Assembly (NCBI GenBank): GCA_032209605.1
Contig: JASFXZ010000010.1
Span: 8,763,385-8,827,384, forward strand
Direction of reading: 5' to 3'
Source: Mactromeris polynyma
Taxonomy: Eukaryota > Mollusca > Bivalvia > Venerida > Mactridae
Length of the DNA stretch: 64,000 nucleotides
Under the pieces are notes generated by a model. It was not told the origin of the DNA. It was given only the letters and a program-made list of their open reading frames with translations, and searched no databases. Shown here one piece after another: positions 11,701 to 26,700 of the stretch. A program made the translations under genes and the position numbers. Position 1 is the first letter of the stretch. Every line of letters begins with the position of its first letter.

Positions 11701-14700
11701 AATGGTTCAGTGGAAAGTGAATTATCTAGTTCGATTATCTAAGAAAAAATAATAACAGGTCAATAAAAATACATATTGACTGTTATTGAAGTGGTTTTGA
11801 TTTTAAGTTGGTCTTTAAGAGAGATTTAAGAGTATTAATAAAATATCCTGTTCTGTTCCATTCCATCATTTACACAGTAATTTCATATTATTGTGTTGGT
11901 ATACTTACATTAAGAACACCCAACAACCAAAGGGTAGGTTCAACTCCTACAGAAAAAATCATTCTCAGAATGATAGAAGCTATTAATGTGATGATACTGG
12001 ATGGCGTTGCTATGGTGATGACAAGTGCTAATGATGCCAACATGGCCGTCCATACGAGTCCAGATAACCTTGAGTCCAGCTCTGAAAGTAGAAAAATCAT
12101 TTTTACAAGACATAACAAGATTTTTCACAAACTCAAATTTTCAATGTTCCATGACAATGTTCGAAGCTTCTTTTTTGTATTGGGGCCTTTAATCACACAA
12201 ACAGCCATGGTCAATTAGTGACTACCATTATTCAGCTATACCGGTGGAGAAGACCCCAGACAGACACCTCAGTAGAACAACCAACCTTCTGTAAACTAGC
12301 TGGGCTGAGGCATCCCCAAAATTTCGACATCCCCAGTGGGATTCAAACTCACAGCAGAGAAGGGCAAGTGATTTGATGTAAGGTACCATAACCAGTCGAC
12401 CACAGAGCCCTTTAAAACTTTTACTTCAAACGAATGTGCATCCCTACGTGTGCCTCTTCCCGTTCCTTCTGTCTAGATCTGTCAAGGAAGTTCTGAATTG
12501 TGAATGTGGTTTAAACCCTCCACAATTTTCACTTACCGTATTTATGGAAGTACACTAGCAAACTTTGTATTTCTTTTCATGCCATGCACCCAAATTAAAT
12601 AATACAACCCACTGTGCCACCATTCCAGGGTGACCCTCTCTTGATCAACAACCTATCTTCAACTACATTATCAAAGTTCCCACAGTAAAACTTTTACAAC
12701 CTACCCAACCTCTAAGGAGCACAACACAAAATAATTTAATGTGCATCTCCCAAAGGGTGTCGCTGTGGAGAGGTGTAGAACCAAGTGTTTTAAGTTGCTG
12801 AATCCTCCTTGCACTTTTCCCATCCCTATAAAACAGTGCACTCAAAATGAGAGAAGATATTCTGATACATACCTCTCTTGCTGTCTTCAAATGGATAGAA
12901 GAAAGCTACCATTAGATTAATAAGAACAGCAAAGTTGAAAGCAATGTTTCCCCAGAATGACATGTGACTGCTGAGCCACGACAAATAGGGACTGGCTGAA
13001 ATGTTGAAAAAAGAGTCAATGTAAGTTTATTACATAACTGTTAGATGCTTGGCCCTTTTAAGTAAAGTAGATTTCAACAGACACAAAACAGAAAGGATTT
13101 TACAGTAATAATGAACTGAAGACAGTCAATAATTGGTTGATTTCTAACACAAAAATGAATACTTTACAAATATGACATTACTGTATGGTCTTTGCACAAG
13201 AATGGACATCATTAAAGTGTCATAACTTTGCCAAAATGCATGAATGTGAAGTTTCCTTGAAATCCAACCACTGGTTTAGAAGAAAAAGCGCAGACAAACT
13301 TTGCAACAGACGAATGGACGGACAGACAGACAGACAGCACAACATCAATATTACCCCCCATCCCAGTGGTGGGGAGACATAATAACCCAAATATCCCACC
13401 TCTGAGATCTCGTTGCCAAATCATCTCATTATACATATCTTCGGCTCTTTCGAAGAAATCGGACACTTTACTTCCTTGTTCGTCTCTTTCAGCAGTATTG
13501 AACACATGGTGTTTTGTTTCATCTGTTAAGAAACCGCAGATTTCTGGTATAGGAAAGACAATCTTTTCCATTGTTCTGTCATGTCGAACAATCTGTAATT
13601 TAGAAGGTTTTGATAGGTTTAAAGCAACATTTTAAATGCTTGAACAAGCTGGAAGTTGCCAATAGATGTGTCACACTACACTGGTATATTGAATTTGGTA
13701 TATTGCAATATACAGCCGAACTGTATTGCACCACGATATAAAATGAAGGTACCGGTTTCATGATATCATATCTAGTCATGAAAACTTTACATTAGTCAAT
13801 AACTGAACTGAAAATGATTTCTGTTTTAGCTCATGCATCTTTAATCTTTGCAACACATTTCAAATGCTTGCAGCTAAACATTTACAGTAATATCTTAGGT
13901 TAACAAAGCAATGCATTGCAGTATGCTTTAGGCATATGTTGACAGCCTTATTCATCAGACTAACCACAATCACCACAGTATTACAATACCATAGAGCATG
14001 TTGTGGTCAGATGGACTAAAACAAAACACCTACGTCTGTCTACCTCATGACATAAAATTTTCACAATGCTGACACCTTTTTAAGGTTTGACATACTGCTT
14101 CATTAACTAAATATTCATCTCTGCATTTGTTTGAATGCATATCATGAAGAATAATCATTTACTGGCACGAAATAATGAAAACAAATTGTCAGCTAGGCAA
14201 GAATGGAAAGAATTTATTCAGACAGATAAAGTGAGTTTTTTGGGAGGGTTAGGACCCACTAACAATTTTTCACTCATACAGGAATGGTGTCTACTTGAAG
14301 CTGTTATATATATGCGCCTTTATACCAAACCTAGTCACATTAACCTGACATCATACTGAGCAGCCCAAGTCCTAATAGAGCCATTTATACCCACATTTGT
14401 ATACAGATGCTGGGCTACAACCCATGTTAAGTTAACCTGACATCGTATCGACCAGTCCAAGCACAAGGCAGCTACTATTTATTTGTACCCACATTGGTAT
14501 ACCATACAGAACCAACATAAACAAGGCAGCTAATAGAGTCATTTTTACCCACATTGGTATACCATACTGTACCGACATAAACAAGGCAGCTACTAGAGTC
14601 ATTTTTACCCACATTGGTATACCATACTGTACCGACATAAACAAGGCAGCTACTAGAGTCATTTTTACCCACATTGATATACCATACTGTACCGACATAA

Positions 14701-17700
14701 ACAAGGCAGCTACTAGAGTCATTTTTACCCACATTGGTATACCATACTGTACCGACATAAACAAGGCAGCTAATAGTCATTTTTACCCACATTGGTATAC
14801 CATACTGTACCGACATAAACAAGGCAGCTAATAGAGTCATTTTTACCCACATTGGTATACCATACTGTACCGACATAAACAAGGCAGCTACTAGAGTCAT
14901 TTTTACCCACATTGGTATACCATACTGTACCAACATAAACAAGGCAGCTACTAGAGTCATTTTTACCCACATTGGTATACCATACTGTACCGACATAAAC
15001 AAGGCAGCTAATAGTCATTTTTACCCACATTGGTATACCATACAGAACCAACATAAACAAGGCAGCTAATAGAGTCATTTTTACCCACATTGGTATACCA
15101 TACAGAACCAACATAAACAAGGCAGCTACTAGAGTCATTTTTACCCACATTGGTATACCATACTGTACCGACATAAACAAGGCAGATACTAGTACCACCT
15201 TTAGCCACTTCAGTGTACGGCTGCTGGTGATAAACCCACACACCCAAGGTTAATACCCAACCACGAAGCCACCACGTAAGCTCATCCAATCATGAGCACT
15301 GATACTGTAGCATACTTACTTCAATCTGTGCTGTGTGTTTGGCATAGAACTCTAATGCTTGATCCCCATACAAGTCACCACAAGGTTTCAACAGGTTAGA
15401 CAAATCTTTATTATGTTGAGATAACTGAAATATAAATAAATTATAAATAACAACTACATGTAGTTGACTATTAGTAAACTTTGTGATTTTAATTATCGCA
15501 GTCAAAGTGATGTAGACTTAAATTGATGCCCCAGAGTGTAGAGGACCCGGAAGGTAGAGGGAAGGGGGGAAAGGAGACAAGACAGGGGAATAGCGTACAA
15601 GGGGAATTGGGTGCCCCACTGTACCTGGACAAACACCAATAAATATTATAAATCTGAACAGTTACAAAGTCTCACAATTAACCATTTATCTTCTTGTAAC
15701 ATATCAACTAATGCAAAATTTAGTTCTGTTTTACAATAAATGCTTCTTAAACACCATTCAATAACAGTACCGTACCTGTTTAGCAAGAATGGCGAAATCA
15801 TGAGCAAATTTAATTAATTTTTTCTAATAAGTACTTCTTGAACACCGCTAATACACAGTACCTGTTTAGCAAGAATGAAGATGTTATGTCCGACAGCTTT
15901 AGGTGATGCCTCTCGGTCTTCATCCTCTTCTTCAACAGCATCTTCAGACTGGAAAGCTCTCTTTCCAACATCAACCTACAGTAATACAACACATTTCATA
16001 ACATTCTTTTCCACAAATTTGAAGGCCAATGTAATACAATTTTCTACATTTCTGATGACCTAAACAAAATTATTTCGAATGCATGTTTGAACTATTTTAC
16101 TCAGATTAGAAATTATCAATTTTGGAGTACACGTCATTCTAACGAAATATTTAATGTAGGACACTATACAATGAATACCTATGGATATTTAGAGTTTGAA
16201 CTTCATAAGAAACAACACTATATAGATTAGCACTAATGTCTTTTGACAGCATTCTCTTTCATCTTTTTTATCTCAAAGAGCAAACTTCATTGTATACTTA
16301 GGTGTACGATCGCCTAACAGACGACTCCCTGTAGATACAGATCATTCTGTTTACTGAGAATCAAATACAATGACCAATGCTAACCATGATAGAAAATGTT
16401 TGTACATCACAGCAGACTTGACAATATCAAAGGCTTGATGCAACACTATTTTAACTGCATCATCACAATATCGGAGTTAAATCAGTTTTGAGCCAAACCC
16501 ATGATAATATAGTGTTAGCTGCTATTTTCGAGTTACTTCCTGTTTCGCGGTATTGTAGTATTTTGACAACAAAACATACATTGAAACCATTTGACGTAAT
16601 AGGAAAAATTATGAAAAGAAATTATATTGCCATCATTAATTAACTGTAAAATATTTGAAAGAAGAAACTGAACACTGAAAACTATGTTTTTCTGCCGCCA
16701 CGTTGTTTCGTTAGAAACGTGAAAAAAACAAACCAACAGTATAATTATGTAATTTTCATCAAATACAAGCTGTCAGATATTCCAGAAATAATTATTGTTC
16801 TGTAAAGTCGTAATTTTGTTTGAAGAATAAATTTATGTATAATAAGTAAATATCTCCTGGAAAACGCCTACACAAAATATACAATGTGTTGATTACTTTT
16901 TGTGATATTATAGGCAGCAAGTCAGACAAATGGCACACTGCAACAGTTTGCAATCATTTAATTCTGCAACAGGATAAACACCCCCGTAAGCGCCATACGT
17001 TTAACAACAACATTACCATATGGTATCAACCAGAGTGACGAACAGGTGGGTGGGGAGAACCCATTTCGAATATGTCTGCTGTTTTATACAAAATTATCAA
17101 TAACACAAGCAAAACAAAACTCAACCGTATGGTTTTTTCATTTCTCACTCCCTAGGAGAACTAACAGAGTCTGGCAGAAAACACAGGTGACCAGAGCGGA
17201 TCCCACAAGGTGGGAGAAATTAAAGATATTACAGGATTGGTAATAAATTACAGAATTTATTAAACAAGTTTTCTGAAAACTGGGAGATTTTACCATTTCT
17301 TGAACACCAGTTTAATAAATTAAAAGTTATGAACACAAATGTTATATATTATTTACTTCATTAATAGTGAATAATCATTTTATCAGTAAAATGCACCTTT
17401 TTTGTCAATTTTAGAAGCAGCCATCAAAGTTAAATAACTGTGACCTTGCATCATTTGTTATTTCACTTGTGAATTATTGAAATTAAAACATAGCTGATAT
17501 TTCAGTGGAAGATAAAAAAATAATTTCATCGAGTGAACGTCAGACAATATATTTTCACCAATGGCGTAGCCACAAGTAAAATTGCAGTCTGGTATTCACA
17601 AGATGAAATTATTTTCGCTCTTTCTCCAAAACAATCTAATTTTCTTTTTATTTCATGCTTTTTTCAGTCGATTTAATTTGTTAATTGCGTTCAAAGTGCT

Positions 17701-20700
17701 TCAAAAATTCTACATGACATCATGTGCTGTGTGCCAATTCATTGTACAGACATTTACATAGATGTTGTGTTCATGCATAGAATACAAAACAAATTACAGT
17801 AAAACCTCAATAATAAGACCACCCTTGAGAGCTGGTCTGCTTATTGCGGTGGTCTTAGTATTGGTTTAAAAAAGGGCAGAACCGTGAAAATGGAGTTCAG
17901 GTTTTACTGCAGATTTTGAATTTTATTCGGGTTAACACTTAATGAAATCGAAGATTCCTGCATTTTAAGCATCAAAAATCAATATGCAATCCACTGAAAT
18001 TATAGCACGATAATTTCACGGCTTCGAAACTGCGTAATTATCAGGATATAATCTATGGTTACATCTCAGTAAACCAGTGAAAAGCATGAAATAAATGGGT
18101 GTTCTTATCTGTCTGCTAAGTCATTATGATGAAATGATGTTTCCATCGTAATTAGCAAGAAAACTAGGTTATACAGGATGTAGATGCAGGCAAGCTATGG
18201 CATTATGGGTAATGTTTACAATCATGTGACATGTATGACAAAAACTGCTTCACTAACGTGCATTATTGATTATTTGACTATCTATGCTATTATTATCATT
18301 GTTTTTAATTTCCTCAAACATTTCATATAAATCTTATATGGCATGATTTTTTTAAAACAGCAATTATATGAGAAACAATGACAACAAGAGAAAAAGGTCT
18401 TCGGTAAAAAGTTCAAAACAATATCAAAATAGCCTATCATAAATAAAACACATTTAATTTGGCTTTGTTTCATAAACAACAAGAAAACACATACCAGACT
18501 TTAACCTAAATTTCATATTTTCATTTTTTTTTCAAATCATAAAAAAATGCCTCAAGCAATAACACAGAACTATTCTTCAACAACAGAGACGCATTTCACA
18601 AGAAAATTCAATTTATATTTCTAATAATACAATAAAATTCTATTTTTTGTCAAAAATGCCCAACTGCATTACAAAATAAAATACTAACTAAACTGCAAAA
18701 TGCGATGGTTAATATCTATATTTCAATAGGATTGAAACATGAATGATTTTCAATAGCAATGAAAATGAACGAATTTCAATAACAGAAACATGAATGAATT
18801 TCAATAGCAATGAAAATGAACAAATTTCAATAACAGAAACATGAATGAATTTCAATAGCAATGAAATATGACATAAGAATGGAACAGATTTCAATTTCAA
18901 TAGGAATAAACAGCAGTCTTAGAGTAACCCACTAGCCCGAAGTCTAGAAACTTTTATTCCGAAATTCCCGGGTGGTAGCCCATACTGACTTAATTTTAGT
19001 GAATATACTTTTCTCGGAAATCAAGACAAATAAAATTCATCCACATTTTTAACAAATTGTACAGATACATAATTGTGACTTATATGAATATGACTAGTAT
19101 ATATGTTTAGGATAGATATAATGTTTTCGGGCTAGTGGTTTGGCTGAGCAACTTGCTCAAACAGGCTAGAGCTCTGAAAAATTTAGACAAAGCATGAAAC
19201 AGTGAAATTTTTCAATAGGAGTGAAATGGGGGGTCACAGGGAATGAAACATGAATGAATTTCAATAGGGATGAACCACACGTGAATGTCAAGAAACAACA
19301 GAGGACAGACACTTTCTTATACACAAATGCATGAACAACAAAGCAGTCTCATACATTCACACTCCTCAGATGCTGGGGTATAGAAAATATTGATCTAGGA
19401 CAAGTTTAACACGTTAAGCATTAATTTTCACAGTAGATCTTAACACTGAGAGTGAAGAATAGAAAGTAAGAGATTTTAGTACGAGGTTTAAGTATGAGAT
19501 TTAAGTATTTAAGTATGAGATTTAAAAGTATGAGATTTAAGTATTTAAGTATGAGGTTTAAGTATGATGATGTGGGTTGGAGGTTATAAATCAAAGTTTG
19601 GAGAGCAGTCTCAAAACGCAAGCGTCTGATTGGTTGATTCTTAGAACCGCCTTCAAATTGACCAATGGCAAGGCTGCATTCTGAGACTGGACTCCAAACT
19701 CAGTTTTACAATACTGAGTGATAGTGAGCTTACTTTGAACTAATTAGCGCACCTGAAATCTTTCCTATACAGCAACAGAAACATTGACAATATTATGTGT
19801 TTTTATGACCAAATATCAAAACTTTTGTGCTTTATCTTAAAATCACATAATTTGAAAAAAATCTGTTGAAAACACATTTAGACAGGAATTGTAGAAATAG
19901 AAAAATAAAAAAGAATCTGTTTTTGCAAACCTACAAAGGAAAACGAACAAATAGTTCTTTTATTTTCACAACAACTGTACAAAATCAAATAAGCCAACTT
20001 AACCAAACAACAATGACATGTAATTTTTAACACAAATACAATTAATAAGTCAAAATATTACATTAAAATATGAATTAAGACGGATAAAATTTGGATTTCA
20101 GTAAAAAAATATTTATTAATGCTGTACATACTTGTTTGCAACACTTTTAACATATCTGTAAATGGTTAGTCATAGTAGATCGTATGAGGTTTCATATATT
20201 TTACTGTGCAATAGCTTCACAGACGGACATACGGACACAAATGAATGCTTACAACATGTAACATTGCACACAAAATGTTCAGGTGAGCTAAAAATCTCAA
20301 GTCTCTGGGCCCGAGGATATAAAACAGAGTTTGGAGACCAGTCTCAAAATGCAGTCTTACCATTGGTCAATTTTTGTATGGAAGCGATCAATCAGATGCT
20401 TGAGTTTGGAGACCAGTCATAGAATACTGTCTTGCTATTGGTCAATATTTTGACAGAGGTTAGAGACGACCAATCAGATATTTGAGTCTGGAGACAAGTC
20501 ACAGATTGCAGCCTTGCCATTTGTCAGTTTTTAGATGAAGATTTGAAACAATCAATCAGATACTTGAATCTGGAGACCAGTAACAGAATGCAGCTTTGCC
20601 ATTGGTCAATTTTTAGACTGAGCTCAAAAACAACCAATCAGATGCTCTAGATTTTGAGACTGGTCTCAAAGCTAAGTTTTATTACCTCAGACCCAAGGCT

Positions 20701-23700
20701 AAATGTCAGTAAATTTAAGTCGCTATTCAGATTTGCGGCACTTTGGCATAAAACATCTAAGTGATAACAGACATATCATTTAGGAAATCAATCCTTTTCG
20801 TGTTGAAATGTGAATGAAAAATATGACAAATAAATTGAAAATTTATAAAAATTTAAGGTGTATTGGAAAAGTCAGTGAAAAAGTTCAGGTCTGTTGTCTT
20901 CTCTGGATATTCACTCACCTGAATGTTGTTATTGGAATGAAAATAAGAAAAAAAATGTATGAAAAAAAATGTTAAAACTATTGGACTCAAATGCAGTTTT
21001 AGTACCCTTTATCTATAAACAAATTAAATAACTGATTTAAACTAACAATGCAACTTTTAAATGTATTTTCTAAGTCATTATAGAAACACAACACAAAATT
21101 AATATCAGTTAAATCAAAACTTCCTTCCTATAATAATCAACAACAAATAAACATGCATAGCATTTTTTCAAACATGTGAAAGACCTGGTTGATCATAATA
21201 TCGCCTTCTGTCAATGCTTGTTGAAAAGTCCCCAGCATTGCGTCGACCTATATTCACAAAGTAGCGTAGGATATATTAGTACTGATAAATGAATGGTTGA
21301 ATTATACATTATCGATAACCAGATTTTTTCATATAGTGAAACCGGAGCAATTGATCAGCTCGTAAAAAAGACCACATACTGTAGATCACTATTTATTTGC
21401 AACAGCCAAATGTTTATATATAAATTTCACAAATTCATTTCAGCTCAAAGTCAGAATTCTTACGAATATTGTTATCAAAGTGTTGTCAAATACAACTGTT
21501 AATGGAATATAAGTGCATTTTTCCTCAATGTGAATAAAATGACTTGAATTATTGAAAAGAAAAGTATCGGCCATTTGTTAAAAAAAATAGTCACAAATTC
21601 ACAGTGATTCACAGCATATAAAATTCTTGCCTTTAGAGGGTCTTTGTATTATCATACAGTTAAACAACGAACCTGGAAACATTTATTGTAAACTACGTGC
21701 TCGTGGACCCTCATTTTTACAATGCTTCGACTGACCTAGATGAATTCGGCAAAACATCAGCAATGCACGATGAACATGTGAATTAAGATTCATTCGAATC
21801 TTTCTGAAAGCTGGACAATTTTTGGCAATGGGTCACCTGACACATCACATGACCAAAGTGACTCCTACATACCCCTATAAAACCCTATTTGCTGAGGTGG
21901 GGATATAAAATCATCTTTTATTAGTTACGAGAATGTGAGCCCATAACTAAATGGACATCTTGCTTTCGATACTTTAAGGGTAAACTATTGAAATCATGAA
22001 CACAAATCAATGCGCGTTTCAAGGGTTCAGTGCAAGACTATCCTAACTCATATTTTATTTATATAGGACTTAGGAAAGTCTTGCACTGAACCCTCGGTTT
22101 TTTCTTAATCTGGCAAATATCAACAATCCAGCTTCAAGTATTAATATTACCTTTATAAACACCTGTAACTTTGACAGAAAACATATTAAACATTATCGCA
22201 TCTGGACACCACCTGGAGTGAGGTACAGTCATCACCAATCAATCGTCCCAATGAATCACTCATTCAATCATCATATTTACATACATACTTGTAAATAATT
22301 ATACCAAAAACACATGTTCCCTGCAATCATATGCTACTTAAAATAAAAAAGAACGGACGGAAGGCCATTTTATAATAATTGTTTGTTTGTGGTTCCCCAG
22401 CTGACCCAACAAAATTGATCCGACTGAATTCTTCCTACTCTTTCGTGTAAGATGGTTTGAGTTCACGTGAAAATCTTAAAAACATTAGAAAATGTAGAGC
22501 TCTGTAAGCAGATGTAGAACCTAGTCAGCCGGTTACATTATCATTTGGGACTTACAATCTCAGAAACCGGGCTAAACGCAGAATTGAACATTTTTGAGGA
22601 CGCAGACTTAGATGGAGACGGTGACAATCAAGCTATGACAACAGCTATTCGTAATTTTTAGAACAAACAATTTAATAATGCCCATAGGACACGGATGCCC
22701 CCACTGTAGACTTTTCAGTAGAATGCAAATACTTTGTTTGAATTTTGAATCAATATTACTTGGAAAACCATTTTTTCTAGTACAAAAAGGGCCAGAACTA
22801 CTAAAATTGGCAGATTGTAACTGAAATCACACTAGACCATTATTCTATCATTCTTTGCTTATGTGCCCAATATAAATTGTATTCACCCCTCCTTTCAGGA
22901 GTTATTGATCTAAAACCAATTTTTAAAGTTGAAAAAGGGCCATAACTCCTTAAAAATTAGTGAATTGTAATTAATATCAAATTGACCCATATTTGATTAT
23001 CCTATACGTTTGTGCCCAATATGAATTGAATCCACCCATTCTTTCAAGACTTATTGAACGGAAACCAATTTTTGCACAGACGGGTGGAAAGACGGAAGGA
23101 CGAACAGGGGTAACATCACAATTAGAACACCATTCTTCGACAATTTTGCAAACCAATGGCCTAACTTACATAAGCAATAGACAACTGGTGCCCACATGTC
23201 TTGATTAAGGGTCACAACAATTATATTTGAACTACCTTGATGCCTCATAGATAGTTAGGATAATATTGCATTTCATGTTCCATAAAACAACAAAGAGGCA
23301 GATGGCTGAATAAATATCAAACATATGCATCCAGACAGCATCATATAATATTACAGCGCATCTGTATAATTTGAACAGCACAATGTTCAAATTAACAAAA
23401 CACCGTCATTGTTGCTTTCACATAAATATTTAAATAAACATGATTGCCATACTGATTTGTATAAGCAGAGATAACTGATGGAAAACTCATGCTCTGATGA
23501 TTGACAAACAAATAAATATTAATTTCTGATTAATAACGATTTTTATTATATTATAGACAGGGAAAAATAGGGAACAAATCAGAGAAATACTTGCATTAGA
23601 ATCATACACAGAAAAAACAATTATAAACAATAACCCCATTTTTGTTTCCAGTACGTAACTCTATTTTATTTCCCAGAGATATTTTTTACCGATTTGGAAA

Positions 23701-26700
23701 TGGTTTGGGGTCCAGTGTGACTAGGAAATATTAGAGTCATGATCGTCAAAATTGAGAAAATTTTTAGGCAACATTAATTAAACAAGATATGGAGTTTTTC
23801 TCAAAACAATGTTATCAAAGTATTCTCCATGATATTTTGATAATACTTTTTTGGAGGTCCAACCTCAAACCTATCAATAATCAATGCTGATTTTCCATTT
23901 TAAGCCCTTGCCAATTTTGGGAATTGTTCAAGTTTGGATTGGGAAAAAACGTAGTATTTTCAATTAGGAATGGTTCCATTTACTGGACCCAACTGTATTA
24001 GGAAAACAAACCCCAAAATTTGAGAATTATTTAATTAGTTAGCAAAAAATAAAACTTTGGACTTAGAATGAAAAAGAACAAGCTTTAAATACACATAAAG
24101 TGAATTGACAAATTAATCTGACAAGCGTAATTTGAAACAAAATGAGAAAAAGGAACAGAACGCAAGTATTAATCAGATACATACAGGTATTAAAAGGGAA
24201 AAAATGTTTCATACATACAACAGAACATATCATTCAGTTATAAAACTCTCTGAACGCAGTCACATTACCAACTTAAAAACATGACATTAATTACTCTGTT
24301 ATTACTGGGTATAAAACTATTCATCAACATTTTTCGTTTATATACGGAGATCCGTTTTCCTGGAATAAATTATCAACCAGTACTAACTTGCACTTCCACA
24401 AGCAGATGACGACGACGACTCCACATGAATCAGAGGTGGAGGAAAAATGACTGTAGTCAAATATCACAAAAGGACATAACCTACTCACCCCGGGATAAAC
24501 TCGGGTGACATCGTAGCTCTCTACCGACCAAGATAACGAGGTCGGCGTACAATGTAAAAATGACACTTAAAGCTTGAACTATCAGTATTTCATAAATGTC
24601 CAGATAAATTCATTAAAAAAAACCTTCAGGCCATAAAAAGACTTCCATTCATACCATACAACACAGCTCAGTGCCAAAGCTAAACAAATCATTTCTTTTG
24701 TGATAAAAAAACTATTCTAATACAAAATGTTTGTGTTTCTATGGTAACGTGTTCACCAAATATACATACCAATTGTTGTGGACTCATACTGACTAAGATT
24801 CTCTCAGCGTTCTCACTGTCATGTCTACTCTCCATAACAGCCAGTAGTAACTTTGAAGCATTATTCTACAACAGAAAATTTATAATTAACTAAATTATAA
24901 CATGAAATTACATCCAAAAAAAGAAGATACCAAAATAATAGGAAATTATGAATACGAAAATAATATTCTGTGACACTTGACATCATTGATATACGTTTGA
25001 CACTATGCCTTATTTTTATGCAATACAAACTCTCCATAGTGGCTGTATCTTGTACATTATCCTCTCAACAACATTATCCATAGCTCAAAGTACAAATTTA
25101 GCCTCCCTAGAGCAACAACCTCTAAAAAAACAGTCAACAACAACCTCTAAATAACAGTCAAAATTTACATCTTTCCATAGAGTGTAGCTCCGGAGAGGAT
25201 GCACTGTAATTTTAAATTGATGAGGCAAGCGATCTTCAAAATTCCCAGCACTACCCAATGTCAGCCGTGTTATTCACAAGCATGATAACAACATATACAT
25301 CACAACCTAATGGTCGCACAGTTGGTACAGTTGAACGCTATTAAAAGACCACCTCAAAACTAACAATACCTCAATAATAGAACTATATTTGCATGTAACT
25401 CCTCTTAATTTGTTTAGCTCAATAATGAGACCAACCCACAACTAAAACTGACTTGAAATCCGCATGTGGTCTTATCATTGAGGTTTCACTATACTTTCTC
25501 ATACCAATTCATGGATACAGCATTTGTATTTTATGTCTTCCTCCAAACAGAACATATATGGCCTTTGGAAAATAACATAACACAATGCTAGCACCAATAC
25601 ATCAGGATGTTCTCTACCAAGTCTCCGTTTGAGTGCACTAAAGACCACCTCAATAATAAGACCACTTCATAATTAAGACCACAATTTTCAAGTCCATTTT
25701 CACTGTTTCACTCTATTTAACCTCAATATTAGGACCACTTCAATAAGAAGACCAGTTTTCAAGAATCCCAAAGGTGGTCTTAGTATTGAGGTTTTTATTG
25801 CACAATGCAAATTAAATGGGGATATTTTAGTGTAACCAAATTTCTTTCATATCCGAGTGTAAATCTGAGAACATACCTTGAGATCTAGCATGAGATCCAT
25901 ACTAATCTCACTGAGAACCAAGGCTATGATGATATCTATACCATTACTCTCATGCATAGCGATAGCATTCTGAAATATATAGATTTTATATAGTACAAAT
26001 ACAAGAGTTATCTCCCTTTTGATAGTATTACAAAATATCCTTACACTCCGTATTGGGACTACCTTAAAGTTATATTATGCCCATTTTTTGTTCATTTGTT
26101 TACCTAGACAAACATGAAAAATATATTTCCTACAGTTAAAACATCAATAAATTTGCATTAACAAAGAATGAACTCATAATGTATTGATTCGTATTTGTTG
26201 AAGAAAGATCATAAAATAAAATTCCAGATTTTTAAGTACCAGGCTATTTTACAAGTTTTTTATGTTTAGTGATATGGTAAAAAAATATATTTTCAATCGG
26301 TTTTACATTGCAATAGTTCTTATTACATATGTTTTAGCCAATGTAACAACAATACTGGGTGAAAACCAATTCAAACATTTTATGTTCAGATGAGCCAGAT
26401 ACACCTTTATCTTTGGAACATCTTTATAATTCACAAAATTTATTATTGACTGACTATGATTATTTGGAGACATATCCCTAATCTTGAGAAACTTATTCAA
26501 ATGATAATTCTGTCCGGAAATAAGTACGGGAAACAAACAAATATTTACTTTTATATCCCAATACAAATGGTAATTACAGTTATAACATAATGATTAAACT
26601 AAATATCAAACTGTTATACTACACTAAATTATAACAGACCATAAGTTTAAAACCTAAAAAGATTTCAACAGCTAAACATACTTTACTGTACGAAGTCTAT

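Larger units (their letters stand above)
15976..21184 (-). other. Intron region between exon 24 and the candidate cassette
   Basis: 5.2 kb, AT-rich, no conserved exon found. Holds a MITE at 17797, degenerate tandem repeats at 18720-18900 and 19480-19570, and GGAGACCAGTCTCA repeats at 19583 and 20318. The open frames here are low complexity. Confidence 0.55.

Noticed and set aside
14432..15289. Repetitive minus-strand frames ([15 protein letters not shown] repeats)
   Set aside because: Produced by the 60-bp minisatellite inside an ITPR intron; unit length divisible by three keeps the frame open.
24345..24566. 80-codon minus-strand frame
   Set aside because: Lies within a SINE-like element.
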